This document shows, piece after piece, positions 42,763 through 54,334 of a stretch of DNA of 64,000 nucleotides (its first letter is position 1; every line of letters begins with the position of its first letter). This DNA is from Ochotona curzoniae. Taxonomy: Eukaryota > Chordata > Mammalia > Lagomorpha > Ochotonidae. The notes beneath the pieces were generated by a model that was not told where the DNA came from, ran no database searches, and worked only from the letters and a program-made list of their open reading frames with translations. Where the stretch lies: contig NW_024466218.1 of assembly GCF_017591425.1 (NCBI RefSeq), forward strand, positions 8,362,001 through 8,426,000, read 5' to 3'. Made by a program: the position numbers and the translations under genes.

Positions 42763-43075
42763 GAACTTGGCACAATGGCTCAATGACTAAATCTTCACCT
42801 TGAAAGAGCCAAGATCCCATATGGGTGCCAGTTCCCCGGCTGCTCTACTTCCCTTCCAGCCCCTTGCCTGTGGACCGGGAAAGCAATATAGCATGGTCCA
42901 AAGCCTTGGAACCCTTCACCTGTTTGGAAGGCCCGGAAGAGGCTCCTGACTCCTAGCCCAGCTTCGGACATTGCAGCCACAGGGAAAGTGAACCAGCAGA
43001 AGGAACATCTTTCTCTTCGTCTCTCCACTCTGTGTATCTGCCTTTCCAATAAAAACAAATCTTTTAAAAACAAAT
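42763..43075 (+). repeat. C-SINE (+)
   Basis: 'gaacttggcacaatggctca' to 'ccaataaaaacaaatctttt'. A VNTR-element tail is fused directly behind. Confidence 0.9.
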
Positions 43076-43207
43076 GTTTGGGGTGGGTGGGAGACTGCTT
43101 GGAGCTTCTCCTCAATATTTCCTTCAGCCCTTGTAACCTTTTGCCCTAATCAACAATGTAAAGATCACCAAAATATAAAAAATAATAATAAAATAAATAA
43201 ATAACAC
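43076..43207 (+). mobile_element. VNTR-element tail, last 130 bp only
   Basis: 'ggggtgggtgggagactgct', 'cagcccttgtaaccttttgc', 'cctaatcaacaatgtaaa', then (AATAA)n, as at 60-235. Confidence 0.75.
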
Positions 43208-43375
43208 TAAAAAAAGAAAAGAAAAAATATCTTAAGGTACCATTAAAAAAAACACAAATGTTTGCATGTATGAAAAATGAATATAATCAGAAAACTACAA
43301 GTGGATACTAGAATTATTTTGGAGGGCACCAAAGTACTCCAAACCGCATACAGTTTTTCTAAGTATTTTTTCCCC

Positions 43376-43685
43376 TAAAGATTTATTTATTTCTCTTGGA
43401 AAGGCAGATTTACAGAGAGGAGGAAACATAGAGAAAGTCTTCCATTTTTAGATTTACTCCCCAAAGGACCAGCCTGAGCTGATCTCAAGCCAGAAGCCAG
43501 GGTCTCCTCTGGGTCTCCCATGAGGGTGCAGGGTCCAAAGGACTCAGTCCATCCTCCGCTGTTTTCCTGGACAACAAGCACAGAACTGGATGGGAAATGG
43601 AATGTCTGGGACATGAACCAGCACCCAAATGGGATGCTGGCTCCTTTGGGTGGAGGACTAGTCTATTGTGCCATGGTATCAGCCA
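43376..43685 (-). repeat. C-SINE (-)
   Basis: 'aaagatttatttatttctct' to 'attgtgccatggtatcagcc'. Confidence 0.88.
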
Positions 43686-43869
43686 TGGAGTACTTTTGTA
43701 TTTTGGTACATCATGTTGTCAAACATTTTCATGCATTATTTATTTTGTATGACTGATGTTGTGAGTCTTCTGATAGTGGCTGTGATTGACATTTAAGAGG
43801 ATGAACAATGCAGTCAGGGAGGCTTGTATTCAAAAGCATCTCAACCAGTTGTAAGTAGAAACATCACCA

Positions 43870-44070
43870 CTGTTGATCACCACGTATTGAGCATAGTTCT
43901 TTACCTGCATTATCTACTACCTCAAGTCATCACACAAACCCTAAGGGACACGAATGTCACCAACTTTGCAGAAGTAAAAATGAGAAACCCAGAGCAGTTA
44001 GTTAACTTACCCTAAGATAGCACTGAAATCAGAAGCAGAACTCAGCTTGACCCCAGAGGCTGCAACATGA
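43870..44070 (+). repeat. MIR (+)
   Basis: Shows the MIR order: 'acctgcattatctactacct', 'tcacacaaaccctaaggg', 'gcagaagtaaaaatgagaaa', 'gaaatcagaagcagaactca'. Confidence 0.7.
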
Positions 44071-44223
44071 CCATAAATTCCTGTGCTAGATGTTTTCTTG
44101 TTTTCAAAGAATTGACAAATATTTTAGTTTGCAATAGTTTGCAATTGAAAAAAAAATGTTTTGTTTATAACTTCACAAAGTTTTTCTCGTTCCTGAGACT
44201 CATACTATTTAAGCTTAGAGATA

Positions 44224-44545
44224 AGGCCCAGTGCGGTGGCCTACTGGCTAAAGTCCTTGCCTTGAAATCGCCAGAATCCCATATGGACGCCATTTCTAAT
44301 CCCGGCAGCTCCACTTCCCATCCAGTTCCCTGCTTGTGGCCTGGGAAAGCAGTAAAGGATGGCCCAAAGCCTTGGGACCCTGTACCCATGTGGGATACCT
44401 GGAAGAAGTTTCTGGCTCCTGGCTTTGGATAGGCACAGCAGGGGCTGTTGCGCTCACTTCGGGAGTGAATCACCGGACGGAAGATCTTCCTCTGTCTCTG
44501 TATATCTGTCTTTGTGATAAAAATAAAATAAATCTGTTTAATAAA
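44224..44545 (+). repeat. Young C-SINE (+)
   Basis: 'aggcccagtgcggtggccta' to 'gataaaaataaaataaatct'. Confidence 0.92.
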
Positions 44546-44558
44546 GAAATCTAGGACT

Positions 44559-44594
44559 ATTGCTTCTCAGTCTTTTGGCAAAGATCAAGTGTAA
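44559..44594 (+). pseudogene. U2 snRNA 5'-end fragment (retropseudogene)
   Basis: About 35 bp, 'attgcttctcagtcttttgg' then 'caaagatcaagtgta', match the 5' end of U2 snRNA (ATCGCTTCTCGGCCTTTTGG...) with a few changes. The rest of U2 is absent, and it lies just behind a SINE tail. Confidence 0.8.
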
Positions 44595-44599
44595 AAAGC

Positions 44600-45560
44600 T
44601 GGGACTAGGGGTTTTCTAAAATTCTTTGAAATATGAAGATTTGAGCAAATCATTCTTTCCATGATTATATTTCAATTATTTCACCAGCAGATGGTGCTAG
44701 AGAGCACCAGTAGTAAGAATCATACTAATTTCAATGTACACAGTTCCCAAAACAGTATCTACCTATTTGTCAGTGGTTAGGGGTTGCCCCAAATTTATTT
44801 GTAACTTAGAAGATTATTGAGCTTAAAGATCTTATGTTGTGCTACTTTAAAATACTTTTTAAAAAGGAAGATTTAAATATATAATCCATACATTGGGATA
44901 CTTATTATTTTATAAAATGAACTGCATGTTTTAGAGTGCCATATTCGCATTATAACTCTGACCAAAACAGATGGATTGGTAAGAATGAATCATGACTGCA
45001 AACTTGCAAACTAAAGTTCTTAATTCTGTTTTAAACTTAAATATTTAAGTTCCATATAAATTTCCTCTAATTTAACATGCAAAAAAGAAGGATCATCTAA
45101 AAGTATTCTCCTCCTTTAGAGCTCTTAGAGTTAATATCAGAACTGAATTCCAGTTACTGTATTTGGTTATGAAAACATGTAAGTACAGAGGGAAGAAAAG
45201 ACTATCAAAAATAGCAGCTCCAAACAATTCTACAGATTTTAATCCTCAAGTTTTAGGCTTAAAAAAGTACAAAGTCACATTCCATATTGTAGATTGGTAG
45301 CAAGGACCCAGGATTTTGTACTAACTCTCAAATAAAAGACATGCTTTTGATGTGCAACATGGTGATTTGAAATATATATACATCAAGGAATGACTCAATC
45401 AACCTACTTGGCATTAACACTGCCACAATGCTTATCATTTATTTGTGGTGACAGTCTACTGTGTCATCAAATGTGCTGTCACTGAAGACACTGTCATTAT
45501 CATTAGTGCCATTTTTGCACAAGAGATATCTTGACCCAAAACTTTCCCTTTCATTATCAA
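44600..45560. other. Intergenic single-copy sequence
   Basis: No repeat or gene recognised. Contains a CTCF-like 'ccagcagatggtgc' at 44684-44697, outside any SINE. Confidence 0.4.
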
Positions 45561-46322
45561 GGTTTATTTATTTTCATTGAAAGGCAGAGTTACAGCGAGA
45601 CACAGGAAGAGACAGAGAACTATCTGCTGGATCACTCCCCAGTAGCCACAATGGCTGGGGTGGGCTGACCCAGGCCAGAGCCACAAGCCCAGAATTCCTT
45701 TTTTTTTTAATTTGAAATTTTTTTTTATTAATTACATTGCATTATGTGACACAGTTTCATAGGCTCTGGGATTCCCCCAGCCCCCCCCCCCCCGTACCCT
45801 CCCCCCATGGTGGATTCCTCCACCTTGTTGCTGTATTACACTTCAAATTCAGTCAAGATTCTTTCATTGCAAGTGTATACCAAGCATAGAGTCCAGCATC
45901 TTCTTGTCCAGATAAATTAAATGGTTTCTTGGGGAGACCATCTCTGGTCTGAAGGCAGAGCAGGCAGAATATTATCCCAATCAATTTAAAGCCACAACAT
46001 AACATCAACAACAATTTACAACATTATGGAATTAATTGACATGGTATTGAGTAATCAATATGTTAAAAAAATGCAAATTCTTAACCACATCCTGTGACTA
46101 CTTCATTGACATTTCAATTTTAGTTTATATACTACCAGCTTCTATACGCCTTAAAATAAGCCCAGAATTCCATCAGGCCTCTCGAGGGGGTGGCAGAGCC
46201 CAAGTACTGTGACCATTGTCTCCTGCCTTCCTGGGCACTGTAATAGGGAGCTGGGACTAGAAACCGATGGGTTGCTGGTTTGCAAGGAATATTTTATAAC
46301 CAAGTGTGCCACAGTGCTAGCC
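45561..46322 (-). repeat. C-SINE (-) split by an L1
   Basis: Parts 45561-45698 ('aaggtttatttattttcatt'... ) and 46172-46322 (ending 'gccacagtgctagcccc'). The break point is duplicated (AAGCCCAGAATTCC). Confidence 0.93.
45699..46157 (-). mobile_element. Lagomorph L1 3' end (-), 14-bp perfect TSD
   Basis: 5'-truncated L1, about 460 bp. On the minus strand the 3' UTR has a G-rich tract (seen as C-run at 45777-45805), 'cctatgaaactgtgtcacat', then the A-tail (T-run at 45700-45725). TSD AAGCCCAGAATTCC lies at 45685-45698 and 46158-46171. No ORF2 remains. Confidence 0.94.
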
Positions 46323-46379
46323 CCAGTGCATGACTTCCTATTTAGGAAACAGTATAATCTCATCTTATATGCAAGCAAG

Positions 46380-46475
46380 CCATTCTAAAGAGGGAAGCTG
46401 AGACACCTCTTCGGGCACACAGCTAGGAGATGTTGGTAGTAGACTGCTGAGCATAGCTCCCTTCCAGGCACACCG
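46380..46475 (+). repeat. MIR fragment (+)
   Basis: 'gagggaagctgagacacctc' and 'cgggcacacagctaggagat' match the MIR 3' core. Confidence 0.6.
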
Positions 46476-46611
46476 CTAGGGAAAGTTCAGTTTTCTGACT
46501 TTTGGTCTCAAGTATGTTTCATTTTATTTCTTCTGCTTATTTATGTTAAATTGAATTTACTATGGGGTTATTTTTGTACCTTTCTATGTCTTAAAAATTA
46601 TTTAGGAGGGG

Positions 46612-46918
46612 CAGCACCATGGCACAATAGGTGAGCTTTCACCAGCAGCACCACAATCCCGTATGCACACTGATTCATGTCCTAGCTCCATTCCATTCCC
46701 GCTTGCTGCCTGTGGCCTGCAAAAACAACAGAGAATGGCCCAGGTCCTTTGAATCCTACACCCACATGGGAGACCCCAAAAGAGGCTCCTGGCTTCAGAT
46801 CAACTCAGTTCTAACCATTGCAGCCATTTGGGCAATGAACTAGCAGATGGAAGATCTCTATTTCTGTCTCTCATCTATTTCTATCTTCATATGAACATAA
46901 AATGAATCTTTAAAAATT
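46612..46918 (+). repeat. C-SINE (+)
   Basis: 'gaggggcagcaccatggcac' to 'aaaatgaatctttaaaaatt'. Confidence 0.88.
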
Positions 46919-47289
46919 TATTTAAGGCAATAGATGCTTTTAAAATTAGTACCTTTTATAAATGTCTAATTTCTAACAAATTAAGTATGATTCCCACCAT
47001 ATTTACTTCAGGCTCTGATCCAAACCCTAGGACTTCAAACAAGACCACCCCTAATCTGTCATAATCATGTTAGGACTCTTGGCAAGTGGCTGCTCTCCGT
47101 GGTTCTGAACTATGCTTGGCCATGAAGATACATGCCTCATTCACAAATTCTCTTTGTGTATTTTCCTCCTGGAATTGGGAACAAAAAGGAGAGTAAACAG
47201 AGAGAAGTGAAGAGGACAAAGGAGTAAAAAGATCATTATAGGTATAACACTCCTAGATAGACATAAAAGCAAAATTGATACTGTCAACG

Positions 47290-47602
47290 TTGTGGCAATT
47301 CGGGCATGTTCCTACATATGACGTGGACATCCCATGTGGATGCAGGTTCTAATCCTGGCTGTTCCATGTCTAATCCAGCTCCCTACTAATCTGCCCGAGA
47401 AAGCATTGGAAAAAAGCCCAACTCCTTGGGTTACGGCTGTCCTTGTGAGATACCTGAATGAAGCTCCTGGTTCATGGCTTCAGCTTGCCCAGTCGTGAGC
47501 ATTATGATCTTTTGGAGAGGAAGCGAGCAGATGCAAGATATCTCTTTGTCTCTTTCTCTGTGTAATTCTGCATTTCAAATAAATATTTCAAAAGAAGGTG
47601 TA
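47290..47602 (+). repeat. C-SINE (+)
   Basis: 'cgttgtggcaattcgggcat' to 'ttcaaataaatatttcaaaa'. Confidence 0.82.
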
Positions 47603-48032
47603 ATTGATTTACATTCTTTTCAAATAGTTTCAATAAATAACAAAGAAATGATGACATGTCCATACAAAAAGTAAAAGGTAAGCAAAAAATAACTCCATAT
47701 CAAACAATATGTGCAAGGATTTGAATGAGTAAGCAATTTTAGTCATAAGAATACCAGAATATTTAGAAATGTGTTAACAATTATGATTGCAATTATCTTT
47801 AGTATCTACATTTACAATTCTGTGGGTAACTAGGATGATGACATATATAATTACATTAGTACACTTATTTAAATAAGGAGCTTCTATGTTCTGTTGGTTT
47901 TCTTCCAAAATGTAGTGTAGGATTCCTTATCTCAAATCTTAATGTGCAGAACAGACTACAAACATATTGAATGATTTTTGACATTTGAATGATTTTTGTA
48001 AGTTTTGTGAAGAAGTTGGATTTTTTGTGGTG

Positions 48033-48352
48033 GGGCCAGTGTTGTGATGCAACAGGTTAAGCTGCTGCTTGTGAAACCAGCATCCCATATAGGCGTGGTT
48101 GCTCCAATCAGTTACTCACCGTTCAGTCCAGCTCCCTGCTAATGCACTTGAGAAAGTAACAGATGATGGTACAAATACTCGGTCCCTGCCATTCTTGTGG
48201 GAGACTCAGATGGCTTTCTGGATGAGCCACAGCCATTGACACCATTTGGAGGCAAAACAGCAAATGGAGAATCAACCTCTATCTCTCAATCTCTCTCTTT
48301 CTCTCTCTCCTCTCTCTGCATTTCAAATAAATAAATCTTTAAAAATAGAAAA
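48033..48352 (+). repeat. C-SINE (+)
   Basis: 'ggggccagtgttgtgatgca' to 'aaataaataaatctttaaaa'. Confidence 0.9.
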
Positions 48353-48553
48353 GAAATTTGGGCTTTCTCCTGAGGGAAACAAGAAGCCATTGTAAGTTTT
48401 AAAATAAAGATTAATATGATGATGTACATTTTTAAAAAGATTACTCTAGATTGAATACAGCTAATGGATGAAAGAAAGTTAAGAGAGGATGCTGGGAGTT
48501 CCCCTACCTGGCTTTATAGTAATACAGACAAGAATGAAAACTACTGTTGGAAT

Positions 48554-48943
48554 TCTCAACCCAGATGTTTTGAAGAATTGAACTTGCATTATTTTTTAAC
48601 ATAATTTTTACTCAATACTATGTCAATTAATTCCATAACGTTGTATATTGATACTGATGTTTTGTTGGAGATTTTAACTGACCGGAACTTTACTCTGTTA
48701 GCTCTACCTTCAGACCAGAGAAGGTCTCCCCAAGAGGCCACTGAACTTATCTGGACAATAAGATGCTGGACTTTATGCTAGGTATATGCTTGCAATGAAG
48801 GAATCTCAACTGAACTTGAACTGTGGTTATGCAGCAAGGTGGAGGAATCCAATATGGGGGGAGGGGTGTGGGAGGGGTGGGGGGAATCCCCAGTGCCTAT
48901 AAAACTGTATCACATAATACAATGTTAATAACAATAAAAAAAA
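48554..48943 (+). mobile_element. Lagomorph L1 3' end (+), 12-bp perfect TSD
   Basis: 5'-truncated (390 bp). Holds the G-rich tract at about 48855-48888, 'gtgcctataaaactgtatca', 'cataatacaatgttaataac', A-tail. Flanked by TACTGTTGGAAT at 48542-48553 and 48944-48955. Same family as the copy at 45699, opposite strand. Confidence 0.94.
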
Positions 48944-49089
48944 TACTGTTGGAATAGAACGGCATGCGTCAAGATGGAGAAAACTTAGATTAGACAGACA
49001 TTTAAAAGCAAACTACTCCTGACTTAGTGGTGAATGGGATAAAATGACAAAGGTGATAACCAAACCAGTTTGTGGCCATGATATCATGA

Positions 49090-49240
49090 TACAACCTGGA
49101 GACAGTCCAGGCTCTTGGCTTGGGCCTAGCCCAGCCAAGGTTGTTACAGGCATTTGGGGGGTCACCCAGAGGGCGGAAGGAAGATCTCTCCATCTCTCCC
49201 TCTGTAAGTCAGCCTTTCCATCAGTAGATCATTTGTAAAA
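49090..49240 (+). repeat. C-SINE (+), 5' truncated
   Basis: 'gtccaggctcttggcttggg' to 'aagtcagcctttccatcagt'. Confidence 0.75.
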
Positions 49241-49548
49241 AATAACAAGATAATGATGAAATACAGGGCAAAATTATTCAATAATCTCAGCAAATGTCTG
49301 CAGTATTTGATAAAATTTAATGTCCATTCATGTGAAAACACCTACTTCTGTTGACAGCTCTCAGAAAATAAAGAACAATAAATGCATTCCTTTTGTAAAC
49401 ATTATCAACAAAACACTGACCAAAAAAAAAAAAAAACTTTCGATGATGAACTTTTTGAAAGCCTTTACTGGGAAAAGAAAAAGAATTTCCACTGTTCCAC
49501 TTTTATTACTGGACTGATACTCTACCTGTGAATTGAGAAAAGAAAAAG

Positions 49549-49752
49549 AGGGGCCAGCATTGTGCTTGGGTCTCTGCCTCCTACATGGACGACCTGGAGG
49601 GACTCTGTGCTCCTGGCTTCAGCCTGCCGTAGCCCTAGCCGTGGCAGCCTCTTGAGCAGTGAACCAGCAGTTGGAAAATCTCTTTCTGTCTCTCCCTCTC
49701 TCTCTGTCACCGTACTTCTCAATAGATGGATAAATCTTTAAAAAAAAAAAAA
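49549..49752 (+). repeat. C-SINE (+), internally deleted
   Basis: 'gaggggccagcattgtgctt' joins the head directly to the 'gggtctctgcctcctacatg' region, a deletion of about 120 bp. Ends in an A-run at 49740. Confidence 0.8.
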
Positions 49753-49759
49753 TTGAGAA

Positions 49760-50460
49760 AGCTATTTTAGCTACTCTAGCCCATTTACATTTTTTAAAAT
49801 TTTAGACTCATTTTGCCAATTTCTATAAAAATACTTCATTATAATGATGAATTTAATTGTACTGAGCCTATAATTTACTTTGCAAAGAACTAACATCTTG
49901 ACAAGAGTGACTATGTTAATTCATGAGCATAATTTATTACGTTACTTATTTAGCTCTTGCTTAATTTTTACCAGCAACATTTTGTATTTCTCAGTGAGGT
50001 GGTATTACATATGTTTGGTTAAATTTTACACTAGACATTTAATATGCTGTAGTGTTATTATTAATACGCTTTTTTCACTTTCTGACTTTTTGTTCCTGTT
50101 CTATTAAAATAAGACTAATTTTGCATATTGAATTGGTATACTGTATAAGACTGTACTTAGCAAGTATATGTATTTCATTTTTTGTCAATTTAGACTCAGA
50201 AGCTGCAAAGCAAATAGGATTTTACTTAAGGCTTTAGGGATTGCAATTTGGAAAGACAAACTCCGAGAGCTCTGAATCAGTAGTGATCCCGGGAAGGAGG
50301 AATTGATCTGAAGGAATGCCATGTTGACAAGGAACATGGGCTACATGGCCAATAGAAGATAAAGCAAAAAATGCACAAACGGAGTATATCTATAAAATCT
50401 CTTGATATGCATCATGAGCCTCAGGGCACACTGTGATGGGTTGTTCCATGTGCAGCCTGG
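49760..50460. other. Intergenic sequence; nothing recognised
   Basis: AT-rich; 49800-50060 has an old-L1-like feel, but I cannot name it. Confidence 0.35.
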
Positions 50461-50461
50461 G

Positions 50462-50606
50462 GATACATACAGAGAGAGGAAAAACAAAGAGAAACATCTT
50501 CCATCTGCTGGTTCACTCTCCAAGTGGCCGCAATGGCCAGAGCACAACTGATCTGAAGCCAGGAGCTTCCTCTGGGTCTCCCATGCGGGTGCAGGATCTC
50601 AAGGAT
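50462..50606 (-). repeat. C-SINE (-), partial
   Basis: 'gctggttcactctccaagtg', 'gggtctcccatgcgggtgca', then cut by the (ATTT)n tail of the next SINE. Confidence 0.8.
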
Positions 50607-50608
50607 GG

Positions 50609-51240
50609 ATTTATTTATTTATTTATTTATTTATTTATTTGTTTGAAGCTAGAGACAGAGATATTTTCTTTTTAAAAGATTTAGTTATTTTTAGTTGCAA
50701 AGTCAGATATACAGAGAAGAGAGACAGAAAGGAAGATCTTCTGTCTGATGATTCACTCCCTTAGTGACTGCAACAGCTGGAGCTGAACCAATCCGAAGCC
50801 AAGAGCCAGGAGCTTCCTCCAGGTCTCCTACGCAGGTGCAGGATCCAAAGCTTTGGGATCCCAGGCCATAAGCAGGGAGCTGGATGGGAAGCAGGGCTGC
50901 CGAGATTAGAACTGGTGCCCATAAGAGATCCCAGCATGTTCAAGGCGAGGACTTTAGCCATTAGGCCACCATGCTGGGCCCAGTCAGAGATATGTTGTCC
51001 GATGAGTCATTCCTCAGTATTTGCAACAGGTGGGGCTGGGCATGGTTGAAGTCAGGAGCCAGAAACTCCATCTAGGTCTCCCAGCATGGTGATAGGGGCC
51101 CAAGTACTTAGGTCATGATGTATTGTTTCCCGGGTGCTTTAGCAGGAACTAGGGTCATATCTGAAGCTCCCTGTGAGCAGGGGCCTGAGGGAAGGCCAGC
51201 ATCCCAAGCATCTGCTTAAGAGACTGCACCATTAACACTT
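50609..51240 (-). repeat. C-SINE (-) with nested C-SINE
   Basis: Host pieces 50609-50664, including (ATTT)8 at 50609-50640, and 50985-51240. The host is split by a second copy flanked by CAGAGATAT. Confidence 0.88.
50665..50984 (-). repeat. C-SINE (-), nested insert, 9-bp TSD
   Basis: 'aaaagatttagttattttta' to 'aggccaccatgctgggccca'. CAGAGATAT occurs at 50656-50664 and 50985-50993. Confidence 0.9.
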
Positions 51241-51534
51241 ACATCTTTTGACATCCATATTTCCATGCATAGTAGGAAACCAAGACCTAGTTCACATCTT
51301 CTTTCTGAGCCCTCTTCCTCCTCTTATTAATCAGTTACTAGCCCTGTTTTCTGCTCACTGGCCTAGTGACACTGCAAATTTAGATTTTGGCTGCTAGCCA
51401 TTTAAAGTTAAAATCTTAATGACAGTGATATTGCTAAAACATAAAGATGTAAATAGAAGCTGTTATAACATGAAAACTAGGTAAAACTAGGATTCTTGTT
51501 TTTGAGCAAAATGCCTTCATTGCACTTTCCCTTG

Positions 51535-51790
51535 TGTGTTTAATTTACTTTTTAATTTGCTTAAGAGCCAGAGCCAGAGTTCTCATCTATTGATTCCCTC
51601 CCAAATACCCATGATAGCTGTCCTAGGCAGGGACAGAGCCAGGAACAGGAAACTCGACCCTGTGTGAGTGTCAGGAGCCCACCTGGCTGAGCCATCCCTA
51701 TTACCTCCCGGGGTATGCTCTAGCAGGAATCCAGATTCAGGAGCTGGAGTTGGGAATTGAACTCCATGTAGGACACAGGAATCTTCATCA
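51535..51790 (-). repeat. C-SINE (-), old
   Basis: 'tttgcttaagagccagagcc' to 'ggaatcttcatcacaagcct'. Confidence 0.7.
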
Positions 51791-51979
51791 CAAGCCTGTT
51801 ATTTCCTGTTTCCAAAATGAAGCAAACAGCAACAAAACTTTATGTATTCAAACATTTTGGTAGTTCAGGACAAAGGAGTGTAGTCTGAATTATACAATTA
51901 CTTCTCCCCATCTTAATCATTCTGCTTTCACCTATATGTGGATTTTACTTTAAGGTTGCTGTTGTGGAAAGGCAACTGA

Positions 51980-52067
51980 GAGATGAGATGAGATGAGATG
52001 AGATGAGATGAGATGAGATGAGATGAGATGAGATGAGATGAGATGAGATGAGATGAGATGAGATGAG
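51980..52067. repeat. (AGATG)n pentanucleotide microsatellite, about 17 units
   Basis: Uninterrupted GAGAT/AGATG units over nearly 90 bp, ending 'atgaggagatgatcc'. No internal interruption is visible, so length polymorphism is likely. Confidence 0.97.
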
Positions 52068-52589
52068 GAGATGATCCAGCCCAGTCATATCAAGTCTCCT
52101 TGGAATTCAACTGGGCTTGCCTAAAAATTTTGCTAATAAAAACATCAAAGGATAACGAGTGTTGGTAAGATCCATGTTCCTGAGTTGTCTCTGTACAAGC
52201 TATTTACTTTGGTACAGATCACAGTTTATGTGTTTAAGTAATTCTCTAGAGACTATCAGATTATCACAAGACAGATCCAGTCTCCCGTATAAATTTGTCA
52301 GGCAAATCTTTAATGTACATATACCTGCATTCTCTAACACATTCTTTAATTTTTACAAAAAGGTGATATCTAAATGTTTCTACACCTAAATTATCACAGA
52401 TAGGGTAAATATATACATAATGTATGTAGTTTTCTGCATTGACTTAAAATTCTCAAAACAGGAAGATGTATAATTTTTTCAAAGATCTAAAGACCCAAAC
52501 ATCTTGCTCTATTTTCCAAAACGATGATAAGGTTAAGGAAACTTTTGATTAATTCTTACAACTCCAAGTAAAAATCCTTGAATAATGAT

Positions 52590-52815
52590 AGTTGACCTTT
52601 AGACAGAGCTACACATATTTAAAGTGCTTGAAATGTACCAAGACATTGAAAATTCACAAATATTCTCGAGGGGGGGTCCTATTATTATCACTATATCACA
52701 GGTGAGGAAACCAAGGCACAGAAAAATTAATTGGCTCATCCAAGAAACCCCATATAACAGAATTAGAAGTCATATCCTGACAATGCAGGCTTTAATGCCA
52801 TATTCTAATTCATTA
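52590..52815 (+). repeat. MIR (+)
   Basis: 'ctattattatcactatatca', 'caggtgaggaaaccaaggca', 'cagaattagaagtcatatcc' follow MIR order. Confidence 0.75.
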
Positions 52816-52973
52816 TGTACTGTATGTCTCCTGTTACCATGACTTTGCACAATATCATGACTTGGACTTCGTATCATCAACTGAGAAATTGACAAATGAG
52901 TCTGAATTTAATCTGAATAGAATTCTTAATGTTACTTTTCAGAAATAATGTACTTTAAGAAAGAATACAAGAA

Positions 52974-53275
52974 AGTGGCTGGTGATATGGTATAATTGGT
53001 GAAGTCACCACCTGCCATGCCTTCACCTCACATGGGCACCAGTTCAAGCCCCAGCTGCTCTACTCCCTGCGAAGGCACCTGGAAAAAGCAGTCTCAGATG
53101 GCTCAGGTATTTGGACCTCTGCACCCAAGTGGGTGGAGATGAAGCCCTTGGCTTTGACCTGTCCCAGAACTAGCCCCTTCCCATTCACAGCTATTTGGGA
53201 AGTGAATCCGCAGATGGAAGATTTCTCTCTCTCCATCATTCCATCTCTCCTTGTATCTCTGTGTATTTTAAGAAA
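52974..53275 (+). repeat. C-SINE (+)
   Basis: 'gtggctggtgatatggtata' to 'ctctgtgtattttaagaaaa'. Confidence 0.85.
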
Positions 53276-53345
53276 AACTGCAAAATATAGGGCCAAGTGT
53301 TTGGACGACCTTTAATTGTTTTTTTAAAAAAAAAGTAATAATAAT

Positions 53346-53680
53346 GGGCCTGGCGGCGTGGCCTAGCGCCTAAAGTCCTCGCCTTGAACACGCCAGGATC
53401 CCATGTAGGAGCTGGTTCTAATCCCAAGAGCTCCACTTCCCATCCAGCTCCCTGCTTGTGGCCTGGGAAAGCAGTCAAGGACAGCCCAAGGCTTTGGCAC
53501 CCTGCACCCGTGTGCAATACCCGGAAGAAGTTCCTGGGTCCTGGCTCCAGATCAGCATAGCATCAGCTGTTGTGCTCACTTGGGGAGTGAATCATCGGAT
53601 GGAAGATCGTCCTCTCTGTCTTTCCTCCTCCTCTCTGTATATCTGACTTTGTAATAAAAATAAATAAATCTCTTTTTTAA
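53346..53680 (+). repeat. Young C-SINE (+)
   Basis: 'gggcctggcggcgtggccta' to 'taataaaaataaataaatct'. Near-consensus. Confidence 0.94.
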
Positions 53681-53992
53681 AAAAGATGCTTATTGATTAC
53701 TTGAAAGGCAGAGTGACAGAGAGAGGAGATACAGAGAACAGGACCTTCCATTTGCTGGTTCACTCCCCAAATGACCACAACGTCTACGTACAGTCAGAAA
53801 CCAGAAACTTGGAACTCCAATAAGATCTCCCATGTGGGTGACAGGGACTCAAACACTTGGACCATCTTCCACTGACTTCCTAAGCAGGGAGCTGGATCAG
53901 AGGCAGAGCAGCCAGGGCAGCTGGTGGTGCCCATTAGGATGCCTGCACTTCAGACTGTGGTTTATATCTACTGCACTACAACATCAGCCCCA
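53681..53992 (-). repeat. C-SINE (-), tail-to-tail with the previous copy
   Basis: 'agatgcttattgattacttg' to 'cactacaacatcagccccaa'. Confidence 0.88.
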
Positions 53993-54334
53993 AGCGGCTT
54001 TCATTTTTTCCACTCAACTGGTCTATTTGGTGTGTATGCCTAACATGAATATCATGTTCTCATTAAGGTTTCAGTTGTTTAGCATTAGAAATCACTTTCA
54101 GTGAACTTGGTACTAAAGATGTCTATCAGCTCAGTGGTTATTCCTTCCCAGACAAAATTCCACTGGATGGGACTTTGATTCACACTGTGACCATAATGTG
54201 TCTATTGGTCAACTATTGTTGTGCGCTGGTAGCAGTTAATGATCGCATGGTTTTTCTCCAAGGGACCAAAGGGCATGCTGTTGGAAACATATCCCAAACA
54301 GAAAACTAGCATGACCCCCCTGCCTTTTTCTTTT
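53993..54334. other. Intergenic sequence; nothing recognised
   Basis: No supported gene. The stretch 54110-54310 has an open plus frame in pieces but no family match. Confidence 0.4.

Noticed and set aside
51980..52067. Could the regular array be a CRISPR?
   Set aside because: It is a contiguous pentamer repeat with no spacers, in a mammalian genome.
54110..54320. Possible processed pseudogene fragment
   Set aside because: A plausible open plus-strand stretch, but I recognise no parent gene, poly(A) tail or TSD.
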